Source: Oscillospiraceae bacterium (lineage in GTDB: Bacteria; Bacillota; Clostridia; Oscillospirales; CAG-272). Taken from it: a DNA stretch of 54,845 nt. The stretch spans positions 1 through 54,845 of the forward strand of contig SVRS01000009.1 of NCBI GenBank assembly GCA_015064695.1, written 5' to 3'. Shown in pieces: positions 15,995-25,338 of the stretch (position 1 is the first letter of the stretch; the number at the start of each line of letters is the position of its first letter). The notes below the pieces were generated by a model. That model was not told where the DNA came from. It saw only the letters and a list, made by a program, of their open reading frames with translations, and made no database searches. The translations under genes were made by a program, and so were the position numbers.

Positions 15995-18900
15995 TTACTC
16001 CTCCTTTTTCTTGGAGAGCGCTGCGGCTGCAGCCGCAATGACCAGGGTGATTGCGCCTGCGCTGATGACGGATGCACAGCCCTTCTTGGGCTCATTTGCC
16101 TTGTCGGTCTCGGTATCTACGATCTCCGCCGTATCGGCGGCGGTATTCTGCTCGGCGGGATCCGTTTCGCCGGGGTTCGACTCCTGCGTGTCGGTTTCCG
16201 TCCCGCCGGGGATTTCGGTGTTGCTTCCGCCGACTAAAATCTCGGGGGTGGGTTCGCCTTCACCGTCAGAGTAGATAAGGATATCGGTGATCTCGGTGAC
16301 CGAGTAGACGGACTTATACACGGCATCGTTGATGGGATTGTGAATGGTTTTGTAGGGAACGTCACCACTTACGATCTCGGCGTTCAGAAGGATGACCTTC
16401 ACGTAGCGGTAACTCCCCGCCAGGGGCTCACGACCCACGCCGGGATTGGCCGCTTCACGAACGGAGGTATCGGTGATAACTGTCCAAAGTATACCGTCGT
16501 TGGAGCCCTCCACGCGGAAATCGGGAATAACGGTTCCCTCTACGGTATTGATTTGGAGGTAAGTCAGCTTTTGTACCGTACCCAAATCAAAGAGGAAGGT
16601 TTGGGTAATACGGTCAGCGCTGGGCTTCCATACCGTAGCCGGATTGCCGTCATAAAGATACAGGGTGGGATCGGTCATGGTTTGGTTGGCCTTATCGGTT
16701 CCGCTGTAGGTGATGCCTCCGATGGCGGTGACGTCTGCGGGAGTGACCACACTACCCGTAGGGGTATTTGCCGAAAAGTCGGGGTTCAGATCGACAGGAA
16801 GAGCTTCCTCGTAATGCTCGGGGATACCCAAGGAGGTGAGCAGGAACACCCAATCGCTTTGGTTCGGAAGCTCCGGCACCGTATACCTACCGTCCTCGGA
16901 GCTGATTCCTTTGGCTACGGGGATATATTTGCCCGTACGGGGATTGAACCAGTAGGCATCGTAGGATTTTTCGGAATCCAGGCAACGGATGACGCTACGC
17001 TGCTTGAAGGCTTCGCCGTAGAAATAGATGACCATCAGCGCGTTGTCCTCGGTAGAGGCGAACACGCAATCCTCGCGGCTGTTGAGTGTCGCGTAGGATC
17101 GATCCGAGTAACGGGGGATCAGATCATACCAGGGGCCAACGTCCCGGAAGAACTGCTTCATGTAGGTCATTTCAAAGGAGCCCGGCTTGTCCAGACCCAT
17201 GTACCACGGCTCGTAGCTGGAATCTCTGAAGCCGTCGTACCAGCCCGTGAAGCTCTCTGTGGAGAAGCAGCCTGCCCAGATGCCCGTAACACCGTAGGTA
17301 AAGCCCGCGCAACCGCAGAGCATAGCCTTCCAGGCACTGATGCGGCTGGCCTCGTAGCCCGTGAAGTACAGGCAGTTGATGTCCTCGTAGTTGGCCTCTC
17401 CCTCGATGAGGGGCTTGGCATACCCGGCTCCGCGGGCGTTATAGAAGCCCTCGTACATACTCTTGGATGGGATGGGACCGTGGCCGCCGCCGGGAAGGAA
17501 GGCGTCGTGCCAATCGCTGTGATCCAGAGCCTGCTGGAATTCATGCTCGTAGGTCTTGGTGGTATGGGCCGAGTTGGGATGCTTGTAGCCATCCAGCTCC
17601 TCGATGAGAGAGGACAGGGCCATATAGCAGTCAAAGGAATCGTAGCCCTCGGTAGCGGAGGGGTAGGATTCGGTGATCTCCTGGCCGGAGATCCAAACCA
17701 CGGAGTAGCAGGCGTAGCGGGCCACCACGTAACGAGTGAAGCGAAGGACGGCGTCCAGGCGCATTTTGTTCATGGTACTGCTGTGACAGCCCAGGCCCAG
17801 GGCTATGGTCAGGCCCTGCTCGTGGAGGTAGGCGAACATTTCGTCCACCTTTTCGTTGAACAGGGTGGTATCGGGCTTTTGGAACCAGGAATCCAGCCAC
17901 AGGCCGGGCTCGCCGTTACCGCCCTCGGGGACGAAGTAGGTTTGGTAGACGGTAAAGCCCTTCTCCACGCGGTCGTCCACGATGTGCTTGAACTGGCTTC
18001 CGCAGTCACAGCCGGGATAATTGCAGATGGTGGTGGAGAGTTGGGTGAAGGCCTGCCAGTTGGTATCACCCAGCCAGAAAAATGGGGTTCCGTCGGCGTG
18101 CTGATAGTAGCGTTGGTCCTTCACCGTGGTGACGAAGCCGTGTTGGGCGATGTCGGTACTGCCCGTGGCCTCGGTGGCGATGACCTTGCCCGTCTCGAAC
18201 AGGCCCGTATTGGAGGTGTCCTTACAGGTGATCCGATAGCTCCACTCACCTACCTTGGTGGGGGAGAAGCGGACGGCCCAGGTATTCCCCTGCATCCAGA
18301 AGCCGGGGAGGGTGATCTCGGTGCCGTCGGTGTGGGTAAAGGTAGCGTCGATCTCGGTAGCTACGTAGGGATTATCGTATGCCACCGTACTGTGGAGGAT
18401 GATCTCGGCAGGAGTCCAGACCTCGGTGGTATAGGAATCCTGGGGCTGAGGAAGACTACTGTCGTCGGGGAGCTGTTCGGTGCTTTCGACAACAGTAACG
18501 GACAAGTCCGCAAGCTCCACCGCCTGAAGGACGGAGAGAGGGCTCACACCGTCCACGCAGAAGATCCACTCTGAGATCATATGGCTGAGGAGCTGGTTTC
18601 GGGTCAGATTCAAGGTGGTCTCGAAGGTCTGCCATTCGTTATGGGTGAACGCCATGGAGTGAGAAATATTCATCATGATGTTCCCTGCCGCTTTGTCAAA
18701 GAGAGGGTAATCACCTTGGATGGAGTCCGCGTAGGCGGTAAACCAATTGGCGGCGGTATTGGAGGCCTCGGTGCCCGTGCCGCGAATGAGAGGGTGGATC
18801 TGTACGGCACCGCTCTCCTGCCCGGCCCGGAGGGTGGCCCGGACGTTGACCGAAAGCTTGACGGTTATTTTGTCCTCCTCTCCCATGGCGCTCTTGAATA

Positions 18901-19138
18901 TGGGGAGTAGATCAATGCCGACAGAGTCCCAGGAATTGTTAAGATTCGTCATGACGGCGCCTTTTTCGGTGAGGGTGACGGTGGGGGTGCCAACCCACTT
19001 GCTCCAGGCCTCGCCCTCGGCGTAATTCACCGATTCGGCGGTCGCCCCCGCGGCGTTGACGGTCACGGGAAGTACCGTTATGACGGTGGTGAGAAGGAGG
19101 GTCAAGGTCAAAAGCAGGGCTACGGCTCTTGTTTTCAT
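15995..19138 (-). CDS. surface DUF5060/DUF4038 glycoside hydrolase with F5/8C domain, paralogue 2
   Basis: 1047-residue exported enzyme. Signal peptide (about 1-30, ending VTVNAAG), an N-terminal beta domain (to about 225), DUF5060 (about 235-320), and a DUF4038/GH140-like (apiosidase-related) barrel starting HGFVTT, with FFWLGDTNWQA, VVWISGQE and LIEGEANYEDI giving candidate catalytic Glu residues. Then an F5/8-type C domain (about 800-950) and a Thr/Glu/Pro-rich stalk. The end is KKGCASVIS, a hydrophobic helix and KKKEE. It likely attacks plant side chains at the cell surface; substrate unproven. It follows its 1129-residue paralogue by 31 bases, so the two form an operon; the last 80 residues are nearly identical between them. 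Confidence 0.87.
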   Translation of the reverse strand: MKTRAVALLLTLTLLLTTVITVLPVTVNAAGATAESVNYAEGEAWSKWVGTPTVTLTEKGAVMTNLNNSWDSVGIDLLPIFKSAMGEEDKITVKLSVNVRATLRAGQESGAVQIHPLIRGTGTEASNTAANWFTAYADSIQGDYPLFDKAAGNIMMNISHSMAFTHNEWQTFETTLNLTRNQLLSHMISEWIFCVDGVSPLSVLQAVELADLSVTVVESTEQLPDDSSLPQPQDSYTTEVWTPAEIILHSTVAYDNPYVATEIDATFTHTDGTEITLPGFWMQGNTWAVRFSPTKVGEWSYRITCKDTSNTGLFETGKVIATEATGSTDIAQHGFVTTVKDQRYYQHADGTPFFWLGDTNWQAFTQLSTTICNYPGCDCGSQFKHIVDDRVEKGFTVYQTYFVPEGGNGEPGLWLDSWFQKPDTTLFNEKVDEMFAYLHEQGLTIALGLGCHSSTMNKMRLDAVLRFTRYVVARYACYSVVWISGQEITESYPSATEGYDSFDCYMALSSLIEELDGYKHPNSAHTTKTYEHEFQQALDHSDWHDAFLPGGGHGPIPSKSMYEGFYNARGAGYAKPLIEGEANYEDINCLYFTGYEASRISAWKAMLCGCAGFTYGVTGIWAGCFSTESFTGWYDGFRDSSYEPWYMGLDKPGSFEMTYMKQFFRDVGPWYDLIPRYSDRSYATLNSREDCVFASTEDNALMVIYFYGEAFKQRSVIRCLDSEKSYDAYWFNPRTGKYIPVAKGISSEDGRYTVPELPNQSDWVFLLTSLGIPEHYEEALPVDLNPDFSANTPTGSVVTPADVTAIGGITYSGTDKANQTMTDPTLYLYDGNPATVWKPSADRITQTFLFDLGTVQKLTYLQINTVEGTVIPDFRVEGSNDGILWTVITDTSVREAANPGVGREPLAGSYRYVKVILLNAEIVSGDVPYKTIHNPINDAVYKSVYSVTEITDILIYSDGEGEPTPEILVGGSNTEIPGGTETDTQESNPGETDPAEQNTAADTAEIVDTETDKANEPKKGCASVISAGAITLVIAAAAAALSKKKEE

Positions 19139-19169
19139 AGGAGGCTTCCTTTCTTGATTTTTGGCAAGA

Positions 19170-22100
19170 TCAGTCCTTTTTCTTACGTAAGGCCAAGGCG
19201 ACCGTAGCGGCAGCTACGATGGCCGGGGCGGTCACGCCTGTACCGATGACGGAGGCACAGCCCTTCTTGGGCTCATTTGCCTTGTCGGTCTCGGTATCTA
19301 CGATCTCCGTCGTATCGGCGGCGGTATTCTGCTCGGCGGGATCCGTTTCGCCGGGGTTCGACTCCTGCGTGTCGGTTTCCGTCTCGCCGGGGATTTCGGG
19401 GTTGCTTCCGCCGACTAAGATTTCGGGCGTGGGCTCGCCCTCGCCGTCAGAGTAGATAAGGATATCGGTGATCTCGGTAACGGAATAGCTAACGTTCTGC
19501 ATAGGATTAAACATGGCCTTATAGGGGAGGGTATCCAGCTGGTCGGCGGCTACGTTTTCGGACTTGGCATTGTGAAGGAGAACCTTGACATAGCGGTAGG
19601 TTCCCTGCAGAGGCTCACTGCCTGCGCCGGGGTTGTCTACGTTGCGGAGGGATGTGTCGGTAATGATGGTCCAGCTCTTGCCGTTGTTGGAGCCCTCCAC
19701 GCGGAAGGTGGGAATGATGGTACCCTCGGCGGGGTTGATTTGGATGTGGGTCAGCTTTTGGGGAGTACCCAGGTCAAAGAGGAAGGTTTGGGTAGTACGG
19801 TTGGCACTGGGAGTCCATACCGTGTCAGGGTCGCCGTCCCAAAGCCACTCGGTGTGGTCGGTCATTGTCTGGGTTGCCTTGATCGCACCCTCGTAGGTGA
19901 TACCGCCGATGGCCTGCACGTCCACAGGGGTCACCCGACTGCCGGTAGGAGCCACCTGCTCGTAGGTGGGATTGAGATCCTTGGGCAGAGTGCCCTCGTA
20001 GTGCTCGCCCAGCTCCAGGGAGGTCAGCAGGAATACCCAGTCCCGGGAATCAGGCTTTTCGGGAAGGATATATTTTCCGTCGGGGGAAGCAATATCCGCC
20101 TCAATGAGGATGAATCGCCCGCTACGGGGATCAAACCAGTAGGCATCGTAGACCTTGTCCCCGTCCAACGTGTTAATGGTACCGGTCTTATTCCGATCGC
20201 CAAAGAAGTAAGCCACAAACAGGGAGGCGTCCTCGGTCGCCGACAGGAAGCAGTTGCTTCGGTTGACAAAGTTCGCCATACGGCTACTCGAGAACTGAGG
20301 GATCAGCTCGTACCAGGGGCCGATCGCCGTAAAGAAGTTCTTCATATAGGTCATTTCATACGAGCCGGGCTTGCCGAGGCCCATGTACCACGGCTCATAG
20401 CTGTAAGAGCTGGTCGCTCCGTACCAACCTGTGAAGGTGGAGGTAGAGAAGCAACCGGCCCAAATACCGTTCACCCCGTAGGTAAAGCCCGCAGAGCCGC
20501 AGAGCATGGCCCGCCATGCACCGATACGGCTGGCATCATACCCTGTAAAGGGACCGCAGTTGATCTCCTCGTAGTTGGATTCCGACTCAACAAAGGGCTT
20601 GATGAATCCCGATGCGTTCGCAAGATAGTAGCTCTTGTAGAAATCCTTGGACTGCAAATGGCCGACGTTGGCGCTTTCCGTATTCCCGTGGCCTCCCTGG
20701 ACGGTCCAGGAGTCGTGCCATTCAGCGGTATCCATCCGAACGGCATCTTCGTCGGTGGCGTACACGGGGTACATATGGGCGGAATTGGGATGGCCGTAGC
20801 CGTCCAGCTCCTCGATGAGGGCCGAGGCACTCATATAGTAGTCAAAGGAGGTGTAGCCGGGGGTGCGACCGTTACCGGCGATGTTGATCTCCTGACCCGA
20901 GATCCACACCACGGAGTAGCAGGCGTAGCGGGCCACCACGTAGCGGGTGAAGCGGAGGAAATCGTCATACTCCATGCAACTGGGGGTGGAGGTATGACAG
21001 CCCAGGCCCAGGGCAATCGTCATGCCCTGCTCGTGGATGTAGGCGAACATTTCGTCGATCTTATTGTTGAACAGGGCGGTATCGGGGCACTCGTGGGCGG
21101 TGTCCAGCCACAGGGGCTTCTCGCCGTTGCCCGACTCGGGGACGAAGTATGTCTGGTAGACGGTGAAGCCCTTCTCCACGCGGTCGTCTACGATGTGGTG
21201 GAACTGGCTCTTGCAGTTGCAGCCGGGGTAGTTGCAGATGGTGGTGGAGACCTGAGTAGGTGCCTGCCAGTTGGTATCACCCAGCCAGAAAAAGGGGGTT
21301 CCGTCGGCGTGCTGATAGTAGCGCTTACCCCTTTCCACGGTAACGAAGCCATGCTCGGAGATGGCGTTGTCCCCCGTAGCCTCGGCGGCGTGGATGACGC
21401 CCTCGGCGAAGAGACCCGTATTGGTGGTATCCTTGCAGGTCACCTTGTAGGTCCAATCTCCCGCCTTGGTGGGGGAGAAACGGACAGCCCAAGTCTTGCC
21501 CCGCTTCCAGAAGCCGGGAAGGGTGATCACGGTGCCGTCGGTGTGAGTGAAGGTAGCGTCGATTTCGGTGGCCGTGAAGGGATTATTATAGTCAACCTCG
21601 CTGCGCAGGCCGATCTCGATGGGAGACCAGACCTCGGCGTCATACTCGGGCTGGGGATACACGGGAATATCCTCCTCGGTAAATTCACCCTCAACGGTCG
21701 TCTCGGTGACGGTCAGATTGCGGAATTCGATATTGTCGATCATATCAGTACCTCCTATGTTGTCTACGCAGAGCACCCACTCGGAGAGGAGGGGGCTTTC
21801 GATCTGATTTTCGGTCAGCTGCAGGACAGTCTCGTAGGTGATCCACTCGCCGTGTTGAAGAGACATGGAGCCCGTCGTGAAGGTAGCCATGATATTGGAG
21901 CCGTTTATGTGAAACAGGGCGAGATCGCCGTTCAAGGATTCGATATAGGCGTTCTGCCATTCGGAATCGGCAGGGGAGCTTGCGGACCTGGTGCCTCGCA
22001 AGAGGGGGCGTGCCGAAACGGAGGCGTTCTCGTTCCCTTCAATCAAGGAAACCTTTGCCTCAAAGAACAGGCGAACGGTCACTTGCTCCTTGTCGCCCAG

Positions 22101-22370
22101 GGCGGTCTTGACGGCGGGAAGAATGTCCACGCCCGCTGAGTCCCAGGCGTTGCGGATATTCGTCATAACGGCGCCGTTTTCGGTGAGGGTGACGGTGGGG
22201 TCGCCCACCTTTTTATTCCATGACAGACCTTCGGCGTGGTTGACCGCCTGCACCTCCTCCACGGACGATTGGGGAGTTGCGTGATTTTCCGCAAAGACCG
22301 CCACCGTTGCAGAAGCCGCCGAGAGTAGCATAGTCGAGGCTAAAAACAGGGAGAATAATTTTTTCTTCAT
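19170..22370 (-). CDS. surface DUF5060/DUF4038 glycoside hydrolase with F5/8C domain, paralogue 1
   Basis: 1066-residue paralogue of the downstream gene with the same order: signal peptide (ending VAVFAEN), beta domain, DUF5060 (FTHTDGTVITLPGFW), DUF4038 barrel (FFWLGDTNWQAPTQ, VVWISGQEIN, FVESESNYEEI), F5/8C domain, Thr/Glu-rich stalk, and a tail of KKGCASVIG, helix, RKKKD. In the second Glu motif this copy reads ESESNYEE where the other has EGEANYED. The start MKKKLFSLFL at 22370 fits a signal peptide and has AAAGGA upstream; upstream in-frame codons lie beyond the promoter at 22407-22435. Probably covalently or membrane anchored. Confidence 0.87.
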   Translation of the reverse strand: MKKKLFSLFLASTMLLSAASATVAVFAENHATPQSSVEEVQAVNHAEGLSWNKKVGDPTVTLTENGAVMTNIRNAWDSAGVDILPAVKTALGDKEQVTVRLFFEAKVSLIEGNENASVSARPLLRGTRSASSPADSEWQNAYIESLNGDLALFHINGSNIMATFTTGSMSLQHGEWITYETVLQLTENQIESPLLSEWVLCVDNIGGTDMIDNIEFRNLTVTETTVEGEFTEEDIPVYPQPEYDAEVWSPIEIGLRSEVDYNNPFTATEIDATFTHTDGTVITLPGFWKRGKTWAVRFSPTKAGDWTYKVTCKDTTNTGLFAEGVIHAAEATGDNAISEHGFVTVERGKRYYQHADGTPFFWLGDTNWQAPTQVSTTICNYPGCNCKSQFHHIVDDRVEKGFTVYQTYFVPESGNGEKPLWLDTAHECPDTALFNNKIDEMFAYIHEQGMTIALGLGCHTSTPSCMEYDDFLRFTRYVVARYACYSVVWISGQEINIAGNGRTPGYTSFDYYMSASALIEELDGYGHPNSAHMYPVYATDEDAVRMDTAEWHDSWTVQGGHGNTESANVGHLQSKDFYKSYYLANASGFIKPFVESESNYEEINCGPFTGYDASRIGAWRAMLCGSAGFTYGVNGIWAGCFSTSTFTGWYGATSSYSYEPWYMGLGKPGSYEMTYMKNFFTAIGPWYELIPQFSSSRMANFVNRSNCFLSATEDASLFVAYFFGDRNKTGTINTLDGDKVYDAYWFDPRSGRFILIEADIASPDGKYILPEKPDSRDWVFLLTSLELGEHYEGTLPKDLNPTYEQVAPTGSRVTPVDVQAIGGITYEGAIKATQTMTDHTEWLWDGDPDTVWTPSANRTTQTFLFDLGTPQKLTHIQINPAEGTIIPTFRVEGSNNGKSWTIITDTSLRNVDNPGAGSEPLQGTYRYVKVLLHNAKSENVAADQLDTLPYKAMFNPMQNVSYSVTEITDILIYSDGEGEPTPEILVGGSNPEIPGETETDTQESNPGETDPAEQNTAADTTEIVDTETDKANEPKKGCASVIGTGVTAPAIVAAATVALALRKKKD

Positions 22371-22406
22371 AGTGCAAGAATCCTTTCCGGATGATGAGTT
22401 TGGACA

Positions 22407-22435
22407 ATTATACCATATATCCCCCCAAAAGTCAA
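22407..22435 (-). promoter_or_regulatory. sigma-A promoter of the paired surface glycosidases
   Basis: TTGACT (22430-22435), 17 bases, TATAAT (22407-22412) with extended -10 TGG, minus strand. It is divergent from the rpsO promoter 81 bases away. Confidence 0.85.
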
Positions 22436-22515
22436 GAGAAATCGGGCAAAAGCCCAATGCGGAGAAAGGGGTACCTTTCCAAATATGAACATTCTGAAAA
22501 TTTTCCAAACCACCC

Positions 22516-22544
22516 TTTACAAACTCCCGCCGGTATGGTATAAT
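22516..22544 (+). promoter_or_regulatory. rpsO: sigma-A promoter of rpsO
   Basis: TTTACA (22516-22521), 17 bases, TATAAT (22539-22544), extended -10 TGG. The leader of about 100 bases contains GC-rich complementary stretches (near 22560-22600) that could be the S15 autoregulatory site, but I cannot fold it reliably by eye. Confidence 0.85.
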
Positions 22545-22652
22545 ATAGGAGTATGACATGAGCGCGGCTCGCGGACACAGCCGCCATGCGGCACTTCACC
22601 AACCGCCCCCTGCGCCCGTGCCAAATATACTATATGAAAGGTGAAAACAACC

Positions 22653-22916
22653 ATGACCAACCAGGAAAAGCAAGCCATCATTGCCGAGTATGCCATCCAC
22701 GAGGGCGACACCGGCTCGCCCGAGGTACAGATCGCACTTCTGACCTTCCGTATCAACAGCCTGACCGAGCATCTGAAGTCCAACAAGAAGGACCACCACA
22801 GCCGCCGCGGTCTGCTCAAGATGGTCGGCCACAGACGTAACCTCCTCGGTTACCTGCAGAAGGTAGACATCAACCGCTACCGCGCAATCATCGAGAAGCT
22901 GAACCTCAGAAAGTAA
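22653..22916 (+). CDS. rpsO: 30S ribosomal protein S15
   Basis: 87-residue S15, which binds 16S rRNA early in small-subunit assembly. Typical motifs: [32 protein letters not shown] and [10 protein letters not shown]. The start MTNQEKQ at 22653 has AAAGGTG upstream; a GTG four codons earlier is less likely. It is followed by pnp in the usual Firmicute order with 231 bases between, holding a stem-loop. Confidence 0.98.
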   Translation: MTNQEKQAIIAEYAIHEGDTGSPEVQIALLTFRINSLTEHLKSNKKDHHSRRGLLKMVGHRRNLLGYLQKVDINRYRAIIEKLNLRK

Positions 22917-22927
22917 TGAAACACACA

Positions 22928-22975
22928 GGGAGTGCGGAACGGCGGCCTTTCGGTCGGTCGCTCTCACTCCCTTGC
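22928..22975 (+). terminator. stem-loop between rpsO and pnp
   Basis: GGGAGTG (22928-22934) pairs with CACTCCC (22965-22971); an inner part also pairs (GGCGGCC...). The tail TTGCGTTTC is only partly T-rich, so it could be a partial terminator or an RNase-processed hairpin between the two genes. Confidence 0.55.
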
Positions 22976-23147
22976 GTTTCGTCCCCCCTGTTCGCCCGAT
23001 CTGCGCAGCTTTAGTCCTTACCCATAGGCCGGATGTCTCGTCCCGGATGTCCCATCCCGTATGCCGCCTCCGACCCATCGGTAAGTGCTAAACTCCGCAG
23101 ATCAAAACAAAAAAGCACACAAGAAATTTGAAAACGGAGGAAAAAAC

Positions 23148-25265
23148 ATGTACACCATTCAAAGTTCCGCTATGGAATTTAAGAACCACAAGGTCTATGA
23201 GTACACTCTGGCAGGCCGCCCCCTGGTTATCGAAACCGGTAAGCTGGCAGGCCTGGCAAACGGCTCCTGCCTGTGCCGCTACGGCGATACCGCCGTTCTT
23301 TGCTGCGCCACCGCTTCCGAAAAGCCCCGCGACGGCATTGACTTTCTGCCCCTGTCCGTCGATTTCGACGAGAGAATGTACGCTGCCGGTAAGATCCCCG
23401 GCGGTTACCTCAAGCGCGAGGGTAAGCCCTCCGAAAAGGCCGTTCTGACCTCTCGCGTCATCGACCGTCCCGTTCGTCCCCTGTTCCCCAAGGATCTCCG
23501 CAACGACGTGGCTCTGACCCTCACCGTTATGTCGGTGGATCACGATTGCTCTCCTGAGATCACCGCTATGATCGGCGCATCCGTAGCCCTCTCCATCTCC
23601 GACATTCCGTGGAACGGCCCCATCGGCGGCGTGTTCATGGGTCTGGTTAACGGTGAGATCGTGGTCAACCCCACCGAGGCTCAGCGCAAGGTGAGCGATC
23701 TGGAGCTGACCGTGGCCGCTTCCATGGAGAAGGTAGTCATGATCGAGGCCGGCGCCCGCGAGGTAGACGACGATACCATGTTCGCGGCCATCATGAAGGC
23801 TCACGCCGAGATCAAGGAGCTGCTGGGCTTCATCAACTCCATCATCGCCGACATCGGTAAGCCTAAGTTTGAGTATCCCTCCGGTGACCTGGATCACGAT
23901 ATGTTCGACAAGGTCTTCGCCTTCTGCGAGGCTGACGTCATGGCCGCTTTGGACACCGACGACAAGAACGTCCGCGACGCCCGCATGGTTCCCGTTAAGG
24001 ACGCCATCATCGCTCAGTTTGAGGAGGAGTACCCCGAGATCAGCACCATCATGGACGAGCTGATCTACAAGATCCAGAAGAAGATCGTCCGCCGCTGGCT
24101 GCTGGTGGACAAGAAGCGTGTGGACGGCCGTTCCATGAACACCATCCGTCCTCTGGGTGCCGAGGTCGGCGTTCTGCCCCGCACCCACGGCTCCGGTCTC
24201 TTCACCCGTGGCCAGACCCAGGTTCTGACCGTGGCTACCCTCGGCACCCTGGCTGAGTCCCAGATGCTGGACGGTATCGACAACGAGACCGAGAAGCGTT
24301 ATATGCACCACTACAATATGCCCGGCTTCTCCACCGGTGAGGCTAAGTCCACCCGCTCCCCCGGCCGCCGCGAGATCGGTCACGGTGCTCTGGCCGAGCG
24401 TTCCCTGGTTCCCGTTCTTCCCTCTCCTGAGGAGTTCCCCTACGCCATCCGTTTGGTCTCTGACGTGGTTTCCTCCAACGGCTCCACCTCTCAGGGCTCT
24501 GTCTGCGGCTCTACTCTGGCTCTGATGGATGCAGGCGTGCCGATCTCCGCCCCCGTTGCCGGTATCTCCTGCGGTCTGATCACCGCTGAGGACGGCTCTT
24601 GGGACACCATGATCGACATCCAGGGTCTTGAGGACTTCTACGGCGATATGGACTTCAAGGTAGCCGGTACTCACAAGGGTATCACCTCCATCCAGATGGA
24701 CCTGAAGATCGACGGTCTGACCCCCGAGATCATCAAGCAGGCTCTGGAGCAGACCCACGCAGGCCGTGACTACATCATCGATGAGGTCATTCTCAAGGCC
24801 ATTCCCCAGCCTCGCGCCACCGTCTCCAAGTATGCTCCCAAGATGACCACCATGAAGATCGATCCCGACAAGATCCGCGAGGTCATCGGTAAGGGAGGCT
24901 CCGTGATCCAGAAGATCCAGGCCGAGTCCGGAGCTAAGGTGGACATCGATGACGACGGTACCATCCGCATCGCCGCTATCAACGCCGCCCAGGCTGAGGC
25001 TTGCCAGGCTGCCATCTCCGCCATCGTGTTCGAGCCCGAGGTAGGCGAGATCTACACCGGTAAGGTCACCGGCATCAAGGAGTTCGGCTGCTTCGTGGAG
25101 TACGCTCCCGGCAAGGAGGGCATGGTCCACATTTCCAAGATCACCAACCGCCGCCTGGAGCGCGTCGAGGACGCAGGCATCGAGGTCGGCACCGTAGTCC
25201 GCGTCAAGTACCTGGGCCTGGATAAGAAGGGTCGCATGGACTTCTCCATCAAGGACGCTGACTGA
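23148..25265 (+). CDS. pnp: polyribonucleotide nucleotidyltransferase (PNPase)
   Basis: 705-residue phosphorolytic 3'-5' exoribonuclease, partner of RNase Y in RNA decay. Two RNase PH domains flank an all-alpha domain; the second holds SSNGSTSQGSVCGSTLALMDAG and the FYGDMDFKVAGT catalytic region. Then KH (REVIGKGGSVIQKI) and S1 (GEIYTGKVTGIKEFGCFVE...EGMVHIS) domains at the C-terminus. The start MYTIQSSAMEF at 23148 has CGGAGG upstream. The coding DNA shows strong codon bias, as expected of a highly expressed gene. Confidence 0.98.
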   Translation: MYTIQSSAMEFKNHKVYEYTLAGRPLVIETGKLAGLANGSCLCRYGDTAVLCCATASEKPRDGIDFLPLSVDFDERMYAAGKIPGGYLKREGKPSEKAVLTSRVIDRPVRPLFPKDLRNDVALTLTVMSVDHDCSPEITAMIGASVALSISDIPWNGPIGGVFMGLVNGEIVVNPTEAQRKVSDLELTVAASMEKVVMIEAGAREVDDDTMFAAIMKAHAEIKELLGFINSIIADIGKPKFEYPSGDLDHDMFDKVFAFCEADVMAALDTDDKNVRDARMVPVKDAIIAQFEEEYPEISTIMDELIYKIQKKIVRRWLLVDKKRVDGRSMNTIRPLGAEVGVLPRTHGSGLFTRGQTQVLTVATLGTLAESQMLDGIDNETEKRYMHHYNMPGFSTGEAKSTRSPGRREIGHGALAERSLVPVLPSPEEFPYAIRLVSDVVSSNGSTSQGSVCGSTLALMDAGVPISAPVAGISCGLITAEDGSWDTMIDIQGLEDFYGDMDFKVAGTHKGITSIQMDLKIDGLTPEIIKQALEQTHAGRDYIIDEVILKAIPQPRATVSKYAPKMTTMKIDPDKIREVIGKGGSVIQKIQAESGAKVDIDDDGTIRIAAINAAQAEACQAAISAIVFEPEVGEIYTGKVTGIKEFGCFVEYAPGKEGMVHISKITNRRLERVEDAGIEVGTVVRVKYLGLDKKGRMDFSIKDAD

Positions 25266-25279
25266 TATCATACAACTTC

Positions 25280-25303
25280 GTACCCGCCGTTCGCGGCGGG
25301 TAC
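25280..25303. other. perfect hairpin after pnp without T tract
   Basis: GTACCCGCCG pairs with CGGCGGGTAC over four loop bases. No T run follows on either strand, so read-through into the VanY-like gene is likely; it may protect the pnp mRNA end. Confidence 0.6.
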
Positions 25304-25338
25304 ATCCACTTACGCCTTAAGGAGGTAAACCGTTCATC

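Noticed and set aside
16340..22139. Long plus-strand frames opposite the two surface glycosidases and similar ones opposite metY, GH84, GH2 and opp genes
   Set aside because: All are antisense shadows with Gly/Val/His-rich products, no ribosome sites, and lie opposite genes with clear domains.
23088..25271. Long open frame on the minus strand across pnp
   Set aside because: It is the shadow of a high-GC-third-position gene; pnp motifs on the plus strand are unmistakable and the minus frame has no ribosome site or domain.
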